Assembly: GCA_914767715.1 (NCBI GenBank)
Contig: OU612075.1
Location: 17,546,001-17,610,000 of the forward strand
Origin: Membranipora membranacea
Taxonomy: Eukaryota > Bryozoa > Gymnolaemata > Cheilostomatida > Membraniporidae
Direction of reading: 5' to 3'
DNA length: 64,000 nucleotides
Positions 26,501-41,500 of the stretch are shown one piece after another. Within the stretch, counting starts at the first letter, position 1. Each line of letters opens with the position of its first letter. The notes under the pieces are model-generated. The model worked only from the letters and a program-made list of their open reading frames with translations, was not told the DNA's origin and ran no database searches. The translations under genes and the position numbers were made by a program.

Positions 26501-29500
26501 GACCTTGAATATGCGTGCTGCATTATTTTCTCTGCAATCTTGGGGCGGTTTCTAATAGAACCATATCAGAATTCACTATGGTGACTTCACTGAAACATCT
26601 CAGATTTTAAGTTATTATTAAATAGCCACAGAAATAAAGGTTTTGTGAGACCTTTTCATCCCCAAAGCAAATTTTCTGTCTGAAATTTTGGCATTTTTCC
26701 TCTTAGCCAATCTATTTATTGTCTTGATACAATACAAGGATTGGATTGAAAATAGGTTAACATTAATTTTGAGCTATTTATTAATCAGGAATTTTTAACA
26801 TAAGCATTGCATAGTATTAGGCTCTGCAATGACCTGCCAAAGAAGTGGCGTTTCCGGCGTGTAAGCTCTGTTCACCTTTAAATGAATCGCCATAAGACAG
26901 TCAAACAGGCTAATACAAGGTTTCTTAGGCTTTTATAACCATCGTTCTATGTACTCCGGAATGGACAATGCAGTGCTGAAAATGTCCCACATATTTATTG
27001 CAACACTGAATGTAGTGTATTATATAATGACTAGCTTACTAATTACTCTTGAGGTGGCAATCACACACTGCCATGACACAGCAGGTTTTTCACTGTTCAG
27101 GTCAAAAGCAGACTAGGCTCTTGCTTGCCGACAAAGACTATTTCTTTATCTGATTTCTCACCTAATGATCATTAGCCCCCAACGTCGACCTTTTGTCATG
27201 ACTTTAGGATTATTTACAGTCATAAAACGTAGACTGTTTCCAGGTTAAGTAATAGACCTTTAGTGAAAGACAGTTACAAGCTATCAGTATTAGACTATCT
27301 TTTTCCACCACAAGTATATACTCACAATTCCTCTGAGACACTGCGGTGGAGGCAACTTCAGTTTGATCGGTCCCGTCATTTTGGGTGGTGAGGAGGCGAG
27401 CCAGAAGAAGTCTCTGTAGTCTCTGTAGTAGTGATATAGAAGCCTTTACTTCTGTAGGCGGGGTTTCAACCTCAGTCCGTGATGTCACATCCTCTGCTAC
27501 TGAATGCAAACTGGATGTACTGTGGCACATCACCAATCTGAAATATATCAGAATGGATGGTTTGTTGTATGCGAAGGAAGATATTTCATTGACTAGAGTC
27601 GGTTGAAAGTTTGTGGTAACAAGAGGAGAGACTGGAGAATGGTTCGCAATGAATTCTGGTAACAGTCTATTGCGTACGGCAATAGTTGATGCTGGTAAAG
27701 ATTTTGGCCAAACCTGCCTGATTTCGGGAAACATTTTGTCTTCAATGTTTGCAAATTTCTAATTCTTAAATTTCAACCGCGCCAATTTGTCTATCTGATA
27801 CAACTCCATTTTGAGCATGCAATTTTATAGTACCACCAGAGACTATAGATAATGAGACCTTCCACTTGCCATGATAACGTATATAACCAATGCGAACACA
27901 ATGAAAATTAGGCTCCGCCCCTTTCTGGTGGTAATCGCTTGGAGGTAAGTGTAGGTCTGAGAAAAGTATCATCCTCAAAAAGTCTAAGTTTTCCCGTTTC
28001 AAGTCAGCATATTGCTGATTGTTGCCTGAAGATATGTGCTTTGAACTGCTCTGAATCTGTCTATGAAGCCCAAACAAGTTTTCAAGGCAATTTGTAAAAA
28101 AAAGCTTGTCATAGCCCCAACCATCCCACAATAACTTTGAAGCAGAGAGGGAGGTCTTCTATCTCTCAATGCAGTAAATTCTTTTGTCAGCATTGAATTG
28201 TCAGTATGAATCTGCTGACGATGCACTTTACTCTGATGACATGCTTTCTTCAGTTTTGAATGTGTGTGTATGGTTGGTACTAGTCACCATGATTAATTTT
28301 TTTTATATTAATCTTAGAGCATATATTAACAAACAAAAAGAAGCCCTCTTCCTCTTGTCCTCACACATGAAAACTTGGTCCATGAAACTCATCACAACAG
28401 CTAACCTATGTCAGGCCATCATTACATCGCAGTGGGCAACAATGATGGATTATACTGCACAGCCCCCTTACATTCTTACATAATACAGGCCTGTATGATA
28501 TAAATCTCTGGCTAAGAATGCAATAACAAGTTGATAGTGACTTTGTTGCTGTCTGATCTGGTTTTGTCATCAAGATTGTGGTTATTTTGCCTCAAATAAC
28601 TCAGGTGAAAAACCTGAAATTTTATTGCGAAACCCATTGCTGTCCAAGGCAACAGCGCTAACTTTACAACCAGAAGTGGGCGTGACCGTTAAATAAAGCT
28701 GATTGGCTATTCGCATTTTATGCGCAAGTGGAAGGTCTCTATATCTATAGTCTCTGGTACCACTTAAATGATGCCGGAATGGGCTGATTTTTACTCATAA
28801 GGAAAGGGAACTAGGTGGGCGTATTTTTCTGTGGGGTCGAGGACCATGATGTCGCATTGTGTCTGCATTTAATACACAAATTGTGCTGGCAAGAGAACCT
28901 TTGAGGGTCCAACAACTTTGTTATATACTTCAGCACACATTGAGCTTTCTTTTAACTTCATAGATTTTATTACAGACAAATAACTTGCTTACTTGAGCAG
29001 TTGCTGAACAAGCTGCATAGTCTCTGTGTAATTCCCATGTGGGGAGGATTGGTTAGACTGAGAGCTACAAGCTTCAAGTAGCAGAACATCAGGGGTCTTG
29101 AGAACACCTGCCCCTACAACAGCTGCAGTATCTTCTCTGGATCTGTGGCTCTCATCCGGTTCCTTCTCACTGCACTGAAAATCCTAGAATTTTATATAAT
29201 AAAACTTGTCTGAATCTTGAATATAAAATAATAAAAACAAGATCTACTAGCTAGTTGGTTGCAAAAAATTAGATAAAAATTGATAATCGCATGTGTTTTA
29301 TATCTTTAAAGCCAAGATGGTTACTCAGGTGTAATTTTGCAATGTTCCTTTTCGGAGATTAAGCGGCAGCTGTGCTGTTTTCAGTTGCCCTTACACACAT
29401 GTATAACATAAGAATGGTGTTGTGTTGAGCCTTGGACACGAATATCCACACACCTTAAATTCACAAACCTTATCACTATCCAGCCTGGCAGACTCTAACT

Positions 29501-32500
29501 GTATGGCCTGACTTAGAGCATGTTCTAACCCTCCATGTCCTATCAGACTGTTCACCAGTAAGCTTATCATAAACTTCTGTCCTGAAGACAAACTCTCTAC
29601 ATCATCAGCTACTGCTTGGTAAAAAAGAGAACATTAATATTACACACTGAATGAAGGACCCTGTGAAGTAGCAAGTTATCTATCATTTCATTAATTGTGA
29701 TGGGAAAAGTAACCTTAATAGCAGGAGCAGAGTTTAGCTATTTTGGGGAGGATTACAGGATACCCAACATGGAGCATGATGGTGCCAGGAAGGGCGTCCG
29801 ACCTCAAATGCTCCTGTGCCACATTTGTATACAGTCCGTAGACCCATTCTGCTACCAGTAACAAAAAAAAGCAACATCAAGGTTTCTCACCCGGTATCAC
29901 AGGGTATCAAGACTATAAATGAACGGGATAACTAACGTCAGTTTTCAAAAGCTATAGTGGGAGCTTATATAAAAAATGAGGCTAAGTAAAGTTTATCCTA
30001 GCCATCAAATCAAATCTATTTGAAACCTGCATGAAGCAAATCTTTTTGTGAATACTTTACTCCTATAGGGTAATGAGCTGAGAGAATTACTGAATTACTT
30101 CAGAGCAGAAATACTGAGTAACATTGTCTTACCCGTAGTATGAACAGGAAGCAGTTGAGATAGAGATCTGCTACGTTCCTCAGCAGTAGGGAGAAGAAAA
30201 CTCCAACCATTTTGTAATGTGTTCTGGGCTGCTGTTTGCACCTACAAAGAAAATAGGAGAACATCAATGTCTTATGGTCCATCGCAGTAATGGTAACTAC
30301 TGTATGTGGATGGAAAAGTCTTATAAATTTCATTTCTTTTTCATATTTGTATTACTACGGCTGAGTGTTATTGGTTGGTATAGAGTTTACGGACAGACAT
30401 TCCGGTTAATGAGTCCTGGAAATCAATCTTCTTTTTTTCACTTGCAAAGAAAAGTTTCAACTAGTAACAGGTAGATACGTCACTTCAGTTGATTTCATAG
30501 ACTAATTCTGACAACCAGTTTGTGCAAATTATTTGTCAACTAGGATACAATTCTCAGATGGAAGCCTAAATGGGCGTGACATTTTCCTGACTTGAAGCAG
30601 TCGTTTATATACATAGTATATTACTTACAGTTTTGAGTACCCCACTGTTTGTAGCGAATGCGACAATCTTAGTCCTGAGAGAGTTAATGAGTGAGCCGTC
30701 AGGTGATAGTCCGAGATTAGCTTGATCTATGTGATGGTGGAGAGCATTCATCAACTACAGGCAGAGAGAACAATAAACACCATCTATATACAGAGGTTTT
30801 TATAATCTAATTCCGCTAATACAAAATTCTTCAAATCTCAATTCCTTGAATATTTGATTTTTTTAATTCCCTCTTGATATATATATATATATATATATAT
30901 CATATAAGCGTTTTATGGATTCCGAAATTTCAATGAATAAGTTGATTTCAGGTAGGTCACTTGCATACATTTTGATACTTGGGAGAATACCACATGGTAT
31001 TTATCCATGACAAATCCCGATTTGATATTTAATTTTTCTATAAAAGTCAGAAAGAAAGTTATACTGAATTGAGTTGGTTAAGTACAACAACATATGGTTA
31101 GATTTTGGATGACAATCATGTAGGTAAGTAGTACTGCGTAGCCTAAGGGGATCTTATATTTTATCTATAGAGTAAGTAACCTAGGAGTGTTCGAAGTTCA
31201 AAGAGCTTTATGGCTAGCTAACATTTATTTACTCAACCGATGTTATATCAAACCCAGCCTTAGCTAGGTAAAGGTGATGCTAGCTGACATTAAGTCACCA
31301 AAAACCAACAAAACAAACGTCCAGCTAATGTTCACTCTCCATGGTATTGGAAACTGTCAGATCTAAACAAACCTGAAGGTTTAGCAGGTTAAGCGTTGTT
31401 ACTGTAATGCATTCTCTCTCCAGGGTTGGGGGCCACTCGTTCCTGACCTCCATACCAGATGATATCTGGGTAAGAACCTCATCTATAAGCTCAAAGGTCG
31501 CAGGGCAAAGGTCAACAATATAAGGTAGCCGTGTTGGTATGTCCCATTCTTTCCCCCTCACAAACACAAACGTCTGAAATAACAAGATAAAAGTTTGTTG
31601 ATGGGTAACTGTTCTTCTGAGCACCACACAAATAGATCAAATGTAAAATAAATTTGTTTCACCGCTTTGTGAAAACTGAGAAAATGGACCACATGCTAAT
31701 CCAAAGCTGTATATTACTGTTCTAGTGTCTTTCTTATAGAGGGGTAGTTTGCCCCTCTTGAGTATAACAGCGCATTCTCAATGGTATATCCCTATATTTA
31801 TGCAATGATGGATGAGCAGTTAGAGCTCTTTCACTTTTGCAGCGAGATCAAATAGATAATGAATACATTAGAACCATATTTATAAAACAACAGGTTTGGC
31901 CAAACCTAGCATGTGCCCTTATTGATGGGACTTTAATGTATAAAAACATATCAAATTCAAAAATGTTATCTCCAGATTAGTTTTCACCCATAGATGTTAC
32001 ATTACCTGAGATGACCCATTAGCCACACCCACAACTTGTTTCCCATCTAGCTCATCGATAACTTGAGGTTCTTTTATAACAGGAGAGTCGAGAGTGTCAA
32101 AAGCTCCCCATCTATACACCTACATCAACATCAAACATAGATATCATTGTCAGTCTATCTATGCAGTCTATAATCTTTTGTTGAGACAAACCAAGAACTT
32201 TGCTGGTCCATTTGTCTATGAGTCTGATAGCAACAAGAGAAGAGGTCAATTTACTATAGCCTAATCCTAATCATTTACAGTTATATAAGGTATGGAATCA
32301 ATTTTTGGGCATGCGAAGAGACGATGGATTTGCGCTACATTCAGATTAACTAAATGCAAGCTGTCATTTTCTGGTCATATTGAAACCCCTTTTCTTTCAC
32401 ATAAACACAAATAATTACTTTAATCCTGAAGATCAAAAATCCTAAAACTCGACAAAAAAAACTTCAATTCATAACCTCCAAATAAGCACTGAGACAGACT

Positions 32501-35500
32501 CGCCATAGCAGATACAATTTGCCATCAACACAATCCCTCAATGTTCCATGGTTATCTATACAAGGACTTCTACCCATCAAACACACAACCAAGCAGTGTA
32601 AAAGGCAGAACATACCTGTCCGTTATCACAGACTGCCACAGTGTGTTTAGTACCAACTCCGATGTCGGCTATTCTCTGTTTGATAGTAGCTATCCTCTTT
32701 GGATAAGTAACGTTAGCTTCAGTACCATGTCCTAGTCGGTAATTATAGCCGTGTCCCCATGTGTATATATGTCCGTCTGTGGTCAGCCCAACACTATTAT
32801 AAAACAAACATACAATAATTTAGCAATAATCAGCACTTGTGCTGGCATAACATGCTTTCCAGGATTTTTGTTTTGGTGAAACCAAGACATTTAAACACAG
32901 TTATTTTTCCCTAACACAAAGTACACCGAGCAGAGGATATCTTTTATGATAGCGTTTTATATAAGTATTTTTATTGAAACTTTTCTTTTTACTTTTTTAT
33001 ACTACTGTGAGAATCTTTGGTTTGATAAACATGTATAGTAGGTGTGAAATATGCAGATTTCAATTCTTCGAACTGAAACAGTAAACAGCAAGGGTGAGAA
33101 AGAACTCCAAAGGATCAGACAACCTGTGACACACCCATCTTGGAGGTTAAAAGTCAACTTATCATTTTAATGACTAGATGTAGTAGCCAACGACAAAAAC
33201 TGCATCCATTTTCCCTACATACACCACACTGATCAAGTGACATACCATTGCATGTTAATCTCTGATTGTTTGACCATGATTTGACTTTGTGTAGCGAGAG
33301 TATCTTCAAAATAAATTTACTGAGATGACACGGGGTAAATATTTTGAAAAATAAGGTCGGGCACATGTGACTTCTCAGATTTAATTGACTCAAGCGGTCT
33401 GAGATACACATCCTGATAACGTAATCGCCATGACAGTGTATCTTCACTCACCAGAAGCAGTCTCCTGTAAGTACTTTTACATACTGTACATCCTTACTGG
33501 CTCCCTGACTAAGCTTCATAATATCAGAGTCTCCCCAGGTATGCATGTGTCCTACAATATAATCATGTATATGAAGAAAAAGAACAGGACCCTGGCTGGG
33601 GTGTAACATTTCTTATTTGATTTTTAGTTTTGCTTTCTCCTAAATCAAAAATTTGCTCAAATTTAGCAAATTTCTGATTAAGCAATAGCAAAACGTAAAA
33701 TTCAATGGGCATGATTAAAAAATCTACCAAATTATTGTATAACAGGGAATCCGAAAATCCATATATGCTTATAGATATCCCAGGTTAATCTAAATCTGAG
33801 AAATTAAATTCATGCCAGGGTTTGTTGTTTGCATGTTGAATCGCACACTTCTCACTGTTTTAAGTTAAATTCGCCATTGTGGATATTTAGTCTGTAATCA
33901 GTCTCACCATTTTTGGTTACAGCTATGGTAGACGAGTTTTCACACCCAAAGCTAACATGAGTCACATTCGCCACTTTCTTCACAAGTGTGGGCTTAGTAT
34001 GATCCGAGGTGTTACCGTGTCCTGAAAGAAGCATCAACAAAACCTACGTCAGCATGTCATTCTCCAGGCACCACTATTGATACCGAAGCAATAAAAATGA
34101 GACCATGGGATGTCACAAACTGGTTTCAACTTCTTCTCAACCTGTTTTCAACTCGTTTTCAACATCCTCTCAACCTGTTTTCCATGACGAGGCTAGACTT
34201 TATCACTTATCCAGCTGAGATAGTTGGATAGCTTATACAAAGTGCAGGTGACATCAAAAATCCTGGGCGACACCATAATTTACAGTATCAGATTAATGCC
34301 ATTGTTTACTATGGCTTTGGATTCATTAGAAACAGAATTAAAACACTAATCTCCTTACGTAAGCAGTTATTTTCCACTTTCACAATCGGATGACGCTGAC
34401 GATAAAAGGATGAATAGGTGTCAGGGTGTTGTAGTGGTAAGGCTTTGGGCTTTCCAGACTAGAAGTTGCATGTTTTCAGTCACTACCCATGCTGCTATCG
34501 GATGTGAATTCTTCATATATTAGCTTGCTAACTTGCTAACCCTTACCTTGTACAAGGGTGCGCTAACAAGATGAGTTGTATCATGTCTTATGTAAGCATA
34601 TTCTCATTGGCCCAAAAAGGGCACTGAATAGCAAATCAAGTGCATATTATTTTATTACTATTATATTAAATATCTTACCCAGTAGCTTTCTGGCACCTTT
34701 GCCCCAGGTGTAGAGGTCACCCTGGTCTGTTATAGCTGCAGAGTGACTAGATCCGCATATGATGTTAACTATCCTCTTATCACTGAGAGCATCTATCGGC
34801 TTCGGTGTCAATGAAGTCCTATTAAAAACAGGCCAACAACAGTAAATATCTAGCATAAAAGCAAACTTGAGATCAATTTACAACCATGGTTAAAATCCTA
34901 GAAAAAACACACACAACTATAATACTCAATTTTGTTACACCTAGGTTCCCAATAATTAGACCTATGAGGAGGCGCTTACAGTAGCTCTGAAATCCACATG
35001 TGTTGCCTGTTTAAAACTTTGATGCAAGAAAGAACAGCTTTAGGTTTTCTTTAAAAGAACAGCTGTGTAAGAAAATAACTTTATTCAAACTGGGTCACTG
35101 GATTGGTTATGTCCGTAGCCCCAAAGACAATGACAATTAAACGCAAACAATCTGAACTCACTCAGTATTCCCATGTCCGAGCTGACCATGGGCAGACGAT
35201 TCCTCTCCTGTACCCCACGATAACACAACTCCCTCTGAGGTCAATGCCAGGTAATGTGAGGCCTCAAAGTGTGACGCTATCTGTATGATGTCAGATCCTG
35301 CTAGCTCATCAATACATGAAAGACTCTGCAATGTACAGAAAGACACACTTGTTGCATAGTTAGTAGAGTGTATGTTGTAATTAAAGATGTGATGAAAAAA
35401 TATACACAATATCATAAACAATGACGATCATAAGCAGAATGATATGAAATCTGTAATACCCCACACACCCCACACACCCCACACACAGAGTCTGATAATA

Positions 35501-38500
35501 GGCCCTAATCTGGTATCCGCCATGTTGATAAAATTAAAAACATTATGAGATATTTGGATATTTTAAACGTTGTAACACTTTCCAAACTAGTAGGGACATA
35601 ATTCTGTAACAATAGTGCATCCTATCGTTATTGAAACAGTTCATATAGAAAAAAGCTACTATATTTGGTCCTATCATCAGAGTCATTGTTTAGTTTTTTA
35701 TAGCTAAGTGGTATTAAAACAATAAGTTTTAAAAGTGAAAATGTAATGAAAAAAAATCCAAATATTAAAGCTTATACTGGTCAGTCAGGGTAAGACCAAT
35801 GGTACGCACCTGCATTTCGGAGCAGTAGTTGAGCACAAACACTCTTCCTGTGTTGGTGAGAATGTTGGCACACTTGACAGAGCACACAATCTGTTTAATT
35901 CCTGGCAGGTCACAGAGAGCATCTATAAGATGGGGTGATCTGAGATCTGTACCGAGATTCCACGCTAGCCATCCCCAGCCAAACACCTGAGAGAATCAGA
36001 ATACATTAGGGAACCTGGATTTACCCGGTAAAGGGTTTTAATGGCAGCTAGAAAATAGTTTACCTTATAAACACACAAGTTTACATCTCATCTTAGAACC
36101 AAAAGGAAATTGAGATGGGGATGCGTTTGTATATTGAGAGCATCTGAGAGCGGATACATATAGCTACAATTAGTTCATCAAAAATTTAAAAATCATATAT
36201 ATATATTGCATATACATTCTGGTAGTGAAGAAGTCCAGGGACTTTTGTCCAGAAACAAAGATAAAAAGAATTACTTTTCCGAGAAATATCATGATGCATA
36301 CTATATTATTGCATGATTATCATAGCACAGAACACAAAATTCAATACAATAAATTCATATTTGGTTTACTGTTTAACTACCAACTAACTAACTAACCGAC
36401 CAGAGATTGGCTATGAAACAAGCCCCTTGCAGTGTACAACATGTATACTATCAGAACATCAAAACAGGGATACTGTGATTTACTAGTCACTACAAGAGTG
36501 TCAAAAAATCTGCCTTACTACTTTGTGTAGCTCAGTACTGGTCGAAGGCTACCATAACATACCTCACTGCTGTGTATCTTGCCCAGATGATTGGTTGAGC
36601 TGCTGTCAGCACTGCTGCTGCTAACCCTAGGCTCAGTAAGTGAGGGGAGATAGGGAGTAACAAGTCTGTCTACATGACACATCAGTATTACACACGCCTG
36701 CTGTAAGTCTATCATCAGCTCCGGGTCATTAGGTATCTGTAATACAAAAAAAAAAAAAAATCATGAATTTTATTTCATTTCGCCTCATTTTATTTTGAAT
36801 TTAATTGTACAACGCTGAGAAATCATTCTTCATATTGAAAGTCTTAGTAAGGATTGCATAAATAAACTAATAAACTGTTCAAAAGGCTTCAGCAAGTATC
36901 TAGTAAAAATGAAACAATTTTGCGGCTTGACTATGAGGGGATTTGGCACATGACTGACTATTTACATGCATTTTTATTCTAGTTTTATTTTACTTTTTTC
37001 TTTCTCCTTTTCACATCATTAGATAATACATTTTTAAATGGTATAATCTTACTAACTGGGGTCTCTGTATTTTAAACCTTTGTTTGCCCTATTAGTTCAC
37101 AGATATAATTTTAAAATGTATCCAATAAGCATTTATGATGTAATTTTTTATCTTTGTTTCCGGGCTTATTAACTTATTAACAACGAGAATAATTTTTTAA
37201 TATATATCTATATATCTCCTTTTCACAGAGACAACTCCCTTAAAAACATGTTGCCTTACAGAGTGTTAGTAATTCAAGTCAATTGTACATCACAAAAGTA
37301 CCAGTACAAGGTCGTCAACCTCAAACTAAAGGTTACCGACCAAAGGAAACATATCAAGTGGTCTGAGGTCCCTCCTTCTAAGAAAAAAATGAATTGCTTA
37401 TCAAATGCCCTACATAGTCTCTAGGTTGAGTGGATAGTCATATTGAGATGATAGTCGTGCTGAGTGGATGGTTCTGATAAGGTGATTGTCCTTTTGTGTG
37501 GCTTGTCACATGCAGTGGCTTGTCCTACTGAGTGACTCGTCCCATGCAGTGTCTAGTCATTTTGAGTGGCTCAAATTCAGGGGTTAGTTGGTCGAGTGGA
37601 TGGTTGTGATTAGGTGATTGACTTTCTGAGTGGATCGTCCTATTGAGAGGGTTGTCCTATCGAGGGGACTGACCTATAGGGGCTTGTCCCGCTGAGGAGA
37701 TCGACCTATTGGCCATATTTTACCTGTAGATATTTAAGGAAGCATGTGGTCGGTGAGAGATTATAAGTACCAAGCACAGATCTTCTCATCCAATCAGAAT
37801 CACTTATACTCTTCATCGCCTGAGAATAAAAACATGATAGTTCAAACAACTGCATGTGCTGAGCTACTGATAATTGTAGCATACAGTTGTTGACTCTACT
37901 TCACAAATGAAGGGCAGACTGACCAGTAATTTCTCAATTCACAGGTGCAAATAATAATACTTGTCACGGGCACATTTGTCGGCCGCGTGACAAGGCTATT
38001 CTCTTACAATGCACATTGAAACTAGAATTATCCCTTCTCTGAGGGGTTAGTTCAGTGAGAAGACAACCTTTAAAGGAACTCAATTAATGCTACAAAAATG
38101 CTTTTCATAGATGTATTTGTATGAAATAGATAGAATTTCCATGCACAAGCTAAATTGCCCCACTAAGAATTCTCAGTGATGATATAAAAATTTGCATAGT
38201 ACCTCAAATCGTTGAACCAGGGCTGCTATAGGGGCAGTTGTAAGCCCTTTAGTTCTGTTGTCAGATTTAGCAGAATGCCACAGATCCCACAGAAGTAGTG
38301 TTATATCGAGGATATCAGTAACAGAGCCCCTTTGTACAGCTAACTCACAGTACAGTGCTAAGGCTATCCTCTGATCATCGGCAGGCACTGCTGATCTGGC
38401 AGGTGTGGCTGTCTGCATTACCTCTCTATGGGCGACAATAACATAACTCATTGTTGCACAATTATATCTTCTTTGCTGTCAACTCTCACCAGAAAAGAAA

Positions 38501-41500
38501 TAGCATCATACACAGGTGAAAAGTGGGTAACATTCATAAACCCCTTGGGAAGTTTTCCCACTAGCAGGTCCCGCTAAAGAGGGGTAACTCCAAATACAGA
38601 AATCTTGATTTATAGGTGAGGGCTGTGGGCTGATGTACATGAAAAATACCGCTGTCATAAAATATTTTTGTCTACTGTTGAACCAGCTGCAAAATTCACC
38701 ATATTAAACTTACCCAGTGATGACAGTTCTGAGAAACTTGAAGCTCCTGGTCACCATATCATACCAGACTTTAGATATTCCAGCCTTATCAAACAGGCTC
38801 GCATCTGGCAATTGTCTAGACAAGAGAGAAGTAAAAGATAGTGTGAGGAGGTTCAATGGAAATTCATAAATGGAGACTTCAAGCATATCATAGTACTATA
38901 TGTTGAGGGGCATTGGAGATCTCTGTGTTTGGTTTGTGCAATGTGTATTACATGTAGTAGCATCATATGTAGTTGAAGATCACACATCAACCGTATGGCT
39001 GCCGGGGAGAAAGTTCAATCCCGCAAATGAAAATAAGGTATAATATTGTCCAAATCCCCAGAATATTACTAATATCCGACGAAAAGTTATTGAGCAATTG
39101 AGGAATTGAATTTGTTTTCCTGGCCATAAACATATTAATATTGATGTATTAAGTTATACAAGTATATGTAAATATATATCTGTTTATGAGCATAGTTTAT
39201 TCCCAGTAAAATCACCTAATGGTATCTGTACATTCCTGAAGTAGTTCACAGCACAGATCCGTATCATCTCCCGATCTCCATGCTCTCCTCAGAAAGGCAA
39301 ACGCAAAACTAAGAGCTGCCTGTGAACCAACCTTTATCAAACCAGTGGTCATCTGCTCCTGAGGTGTCACGGGCCTAAAATGGACAAATATATTCATATC
39401 ATATTAGAATGCTCACGACATGTCGTGTAGCGACAGGTATCTGATGAAGGCCACCTACATGCTGCAATAATTGGGATATGCCTATTCACAAAAAGTTATA
39501 TAATAATATGTATTATAATATAATAATTGTATTACTTGGATAATTAATGATAGTGATAAATTATATCACCATCGAGAAAAAAAGGCCTAGCCTGAATACG
39601 ACCTGGGTAAGCTGGTAGGTAGGTAGGTAGGCGCAGTAGATTTCATACAACTGTGGGCAACACTTTAGTAATATAAATACCATCTATTCAACTATCAAAT
39701 ATGGCCATGTTATCTGGTTCAGTTGATAGATGAATTTTCATCACATCAATAAAATCAAACGTCTGCATAGCTGCGAGCACATAACACACAGCACACTGAT
39801 CAAATGATATACCATTGCATGTATATCTCTGATCAATAGAGTGATTTAATTCACTTAGCTCGAGTACCATCAGAAGGAATTAAGTGTGATGACCTGAGGT
39901 CAAATTTATTCATAAGGGGCAGGCACATGTGAGGTACTCCAATGATCAGAGATACACATGCAATTTTTAAAAAAATTTATTTATCCAGTTCATTATATGT
40001 TTGCCTCTGTTTTCAAAAGAGAGGGAAATCATCTTTTCACAGTCAATTTTATGGAGACAAAAATTTTGGTGTCAGGGTAATATTTAATACTATAGCGGTG
40101 ATATATAATGTAGCAGTGATATATAATAGTGTAGTATTGATGTCAGTGTACACATCTGTAGATATGAAGCACTTACTTTCTCTGAGCTATAAGATTAGCC
40201 TCGGTAACTTTACTCTTGTATTTAGGGGTGGGTCTCTCTTTAGGAGAGTTAGCTTGCCGGGACAGCGCTATAAGATACCTCTCTATAATCACAAGTCGCT
40301 GACTCAGCACTGACGTGGAAAGGGTGGACTTAGCGGCATCATGACCCGCGTCAGCATTCTCAGCTAGCAGGGCGCTACATCCCTCCTGTAAATCTGCCAA
40401 CTCTATAAGAAAGAAAATTTAAGAATACATTAATCGATATACATCAAAAATGCACCAGATAATATATAAATAATAGTAGTCTCATTGGTAAAATTGAGAT
40501 TTTTAGTCATACTTTTACGTACAGCATCAAACTAACTAATTTTGGTTATATATTCAATCAAGTTATTCGACTTAAAACTTGATATCACTTTTATTTTGCT
40601 AATTTCTCAATCAAGAGGGAAAATACTTTCTTGAATATAGATAATGATAATTTCACTCAAACAGTAACCGAACTAGGTGCTTTTTGTAGGCTGACTCAAA
40701 AATATTAATAAATTATCACTATACATCATTGCTCCCATACCAGTGCTGCCGACACAATGCTATGATCAACTCATTTGATAATCGGCAGAATAAAGTTGAT
40801 TATATCTATATATAGTATTTTTTGATGAAATGATATTTTGTCATATTAGGCAAGTCAAGTGGTGGAGTGCCCTCAGTGGTGGAGTGCCCTCAGTGGTGGA
40901 GTGCCCTCAGTGGTGGAGTGCCCTCAGTGGTGGAGGCTTCAACTACATGGTGCACTCAACCACTTGACTTACAACAACTACAGAAGGCCTGTGCTTTTAC
41001 TCCTTAGTAAAAGTACCAGCTTTTAGGATTCGACGATAATGGTATGAGTGAACTACAGCTAAGTCATCATATATCGTGTGTATGCCGTTGTGTGCCTCAT
41101 AAAATAATAGTCTGCCAAATTATAAGTGAGCAATAACAATAAGTAAATAATTCTCGATGGTTGTGTTATCAAGCTTTACTTGGCTTTTATACATTTCATA
41201 ACTTGCAAAATTTTACACAGGCTGAAAAGGGAGCTGATGACTTTTTTGCTGTAACTCTCAGTTTAAGCTAGACTAAAAATGAATCCATATTAAAATCAAA
41301 TCGAAGCTATATTTCAAAAGAAAGATATTTTAAAGTCATGTTTTCTTAGCATCTAAATGTTAAAATTTAATTCTTATTTAAAATGTTACAACAAACTAGC
41401 TTGTCAACGGATGGTGTCATGAAAGTAGTACATACAACACGGACAAAAATTGCATGTCATGATAAAAAAATTATTTTAATGTAGAAAAAAAAAAGTCTAA

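Noticed and set aside
27210-27734. 174-codon frame on the minus strand treated as one gene
   Set aside because: Only 27326-27537 matches HERC2 (exon 22); the rest is intron read-through.
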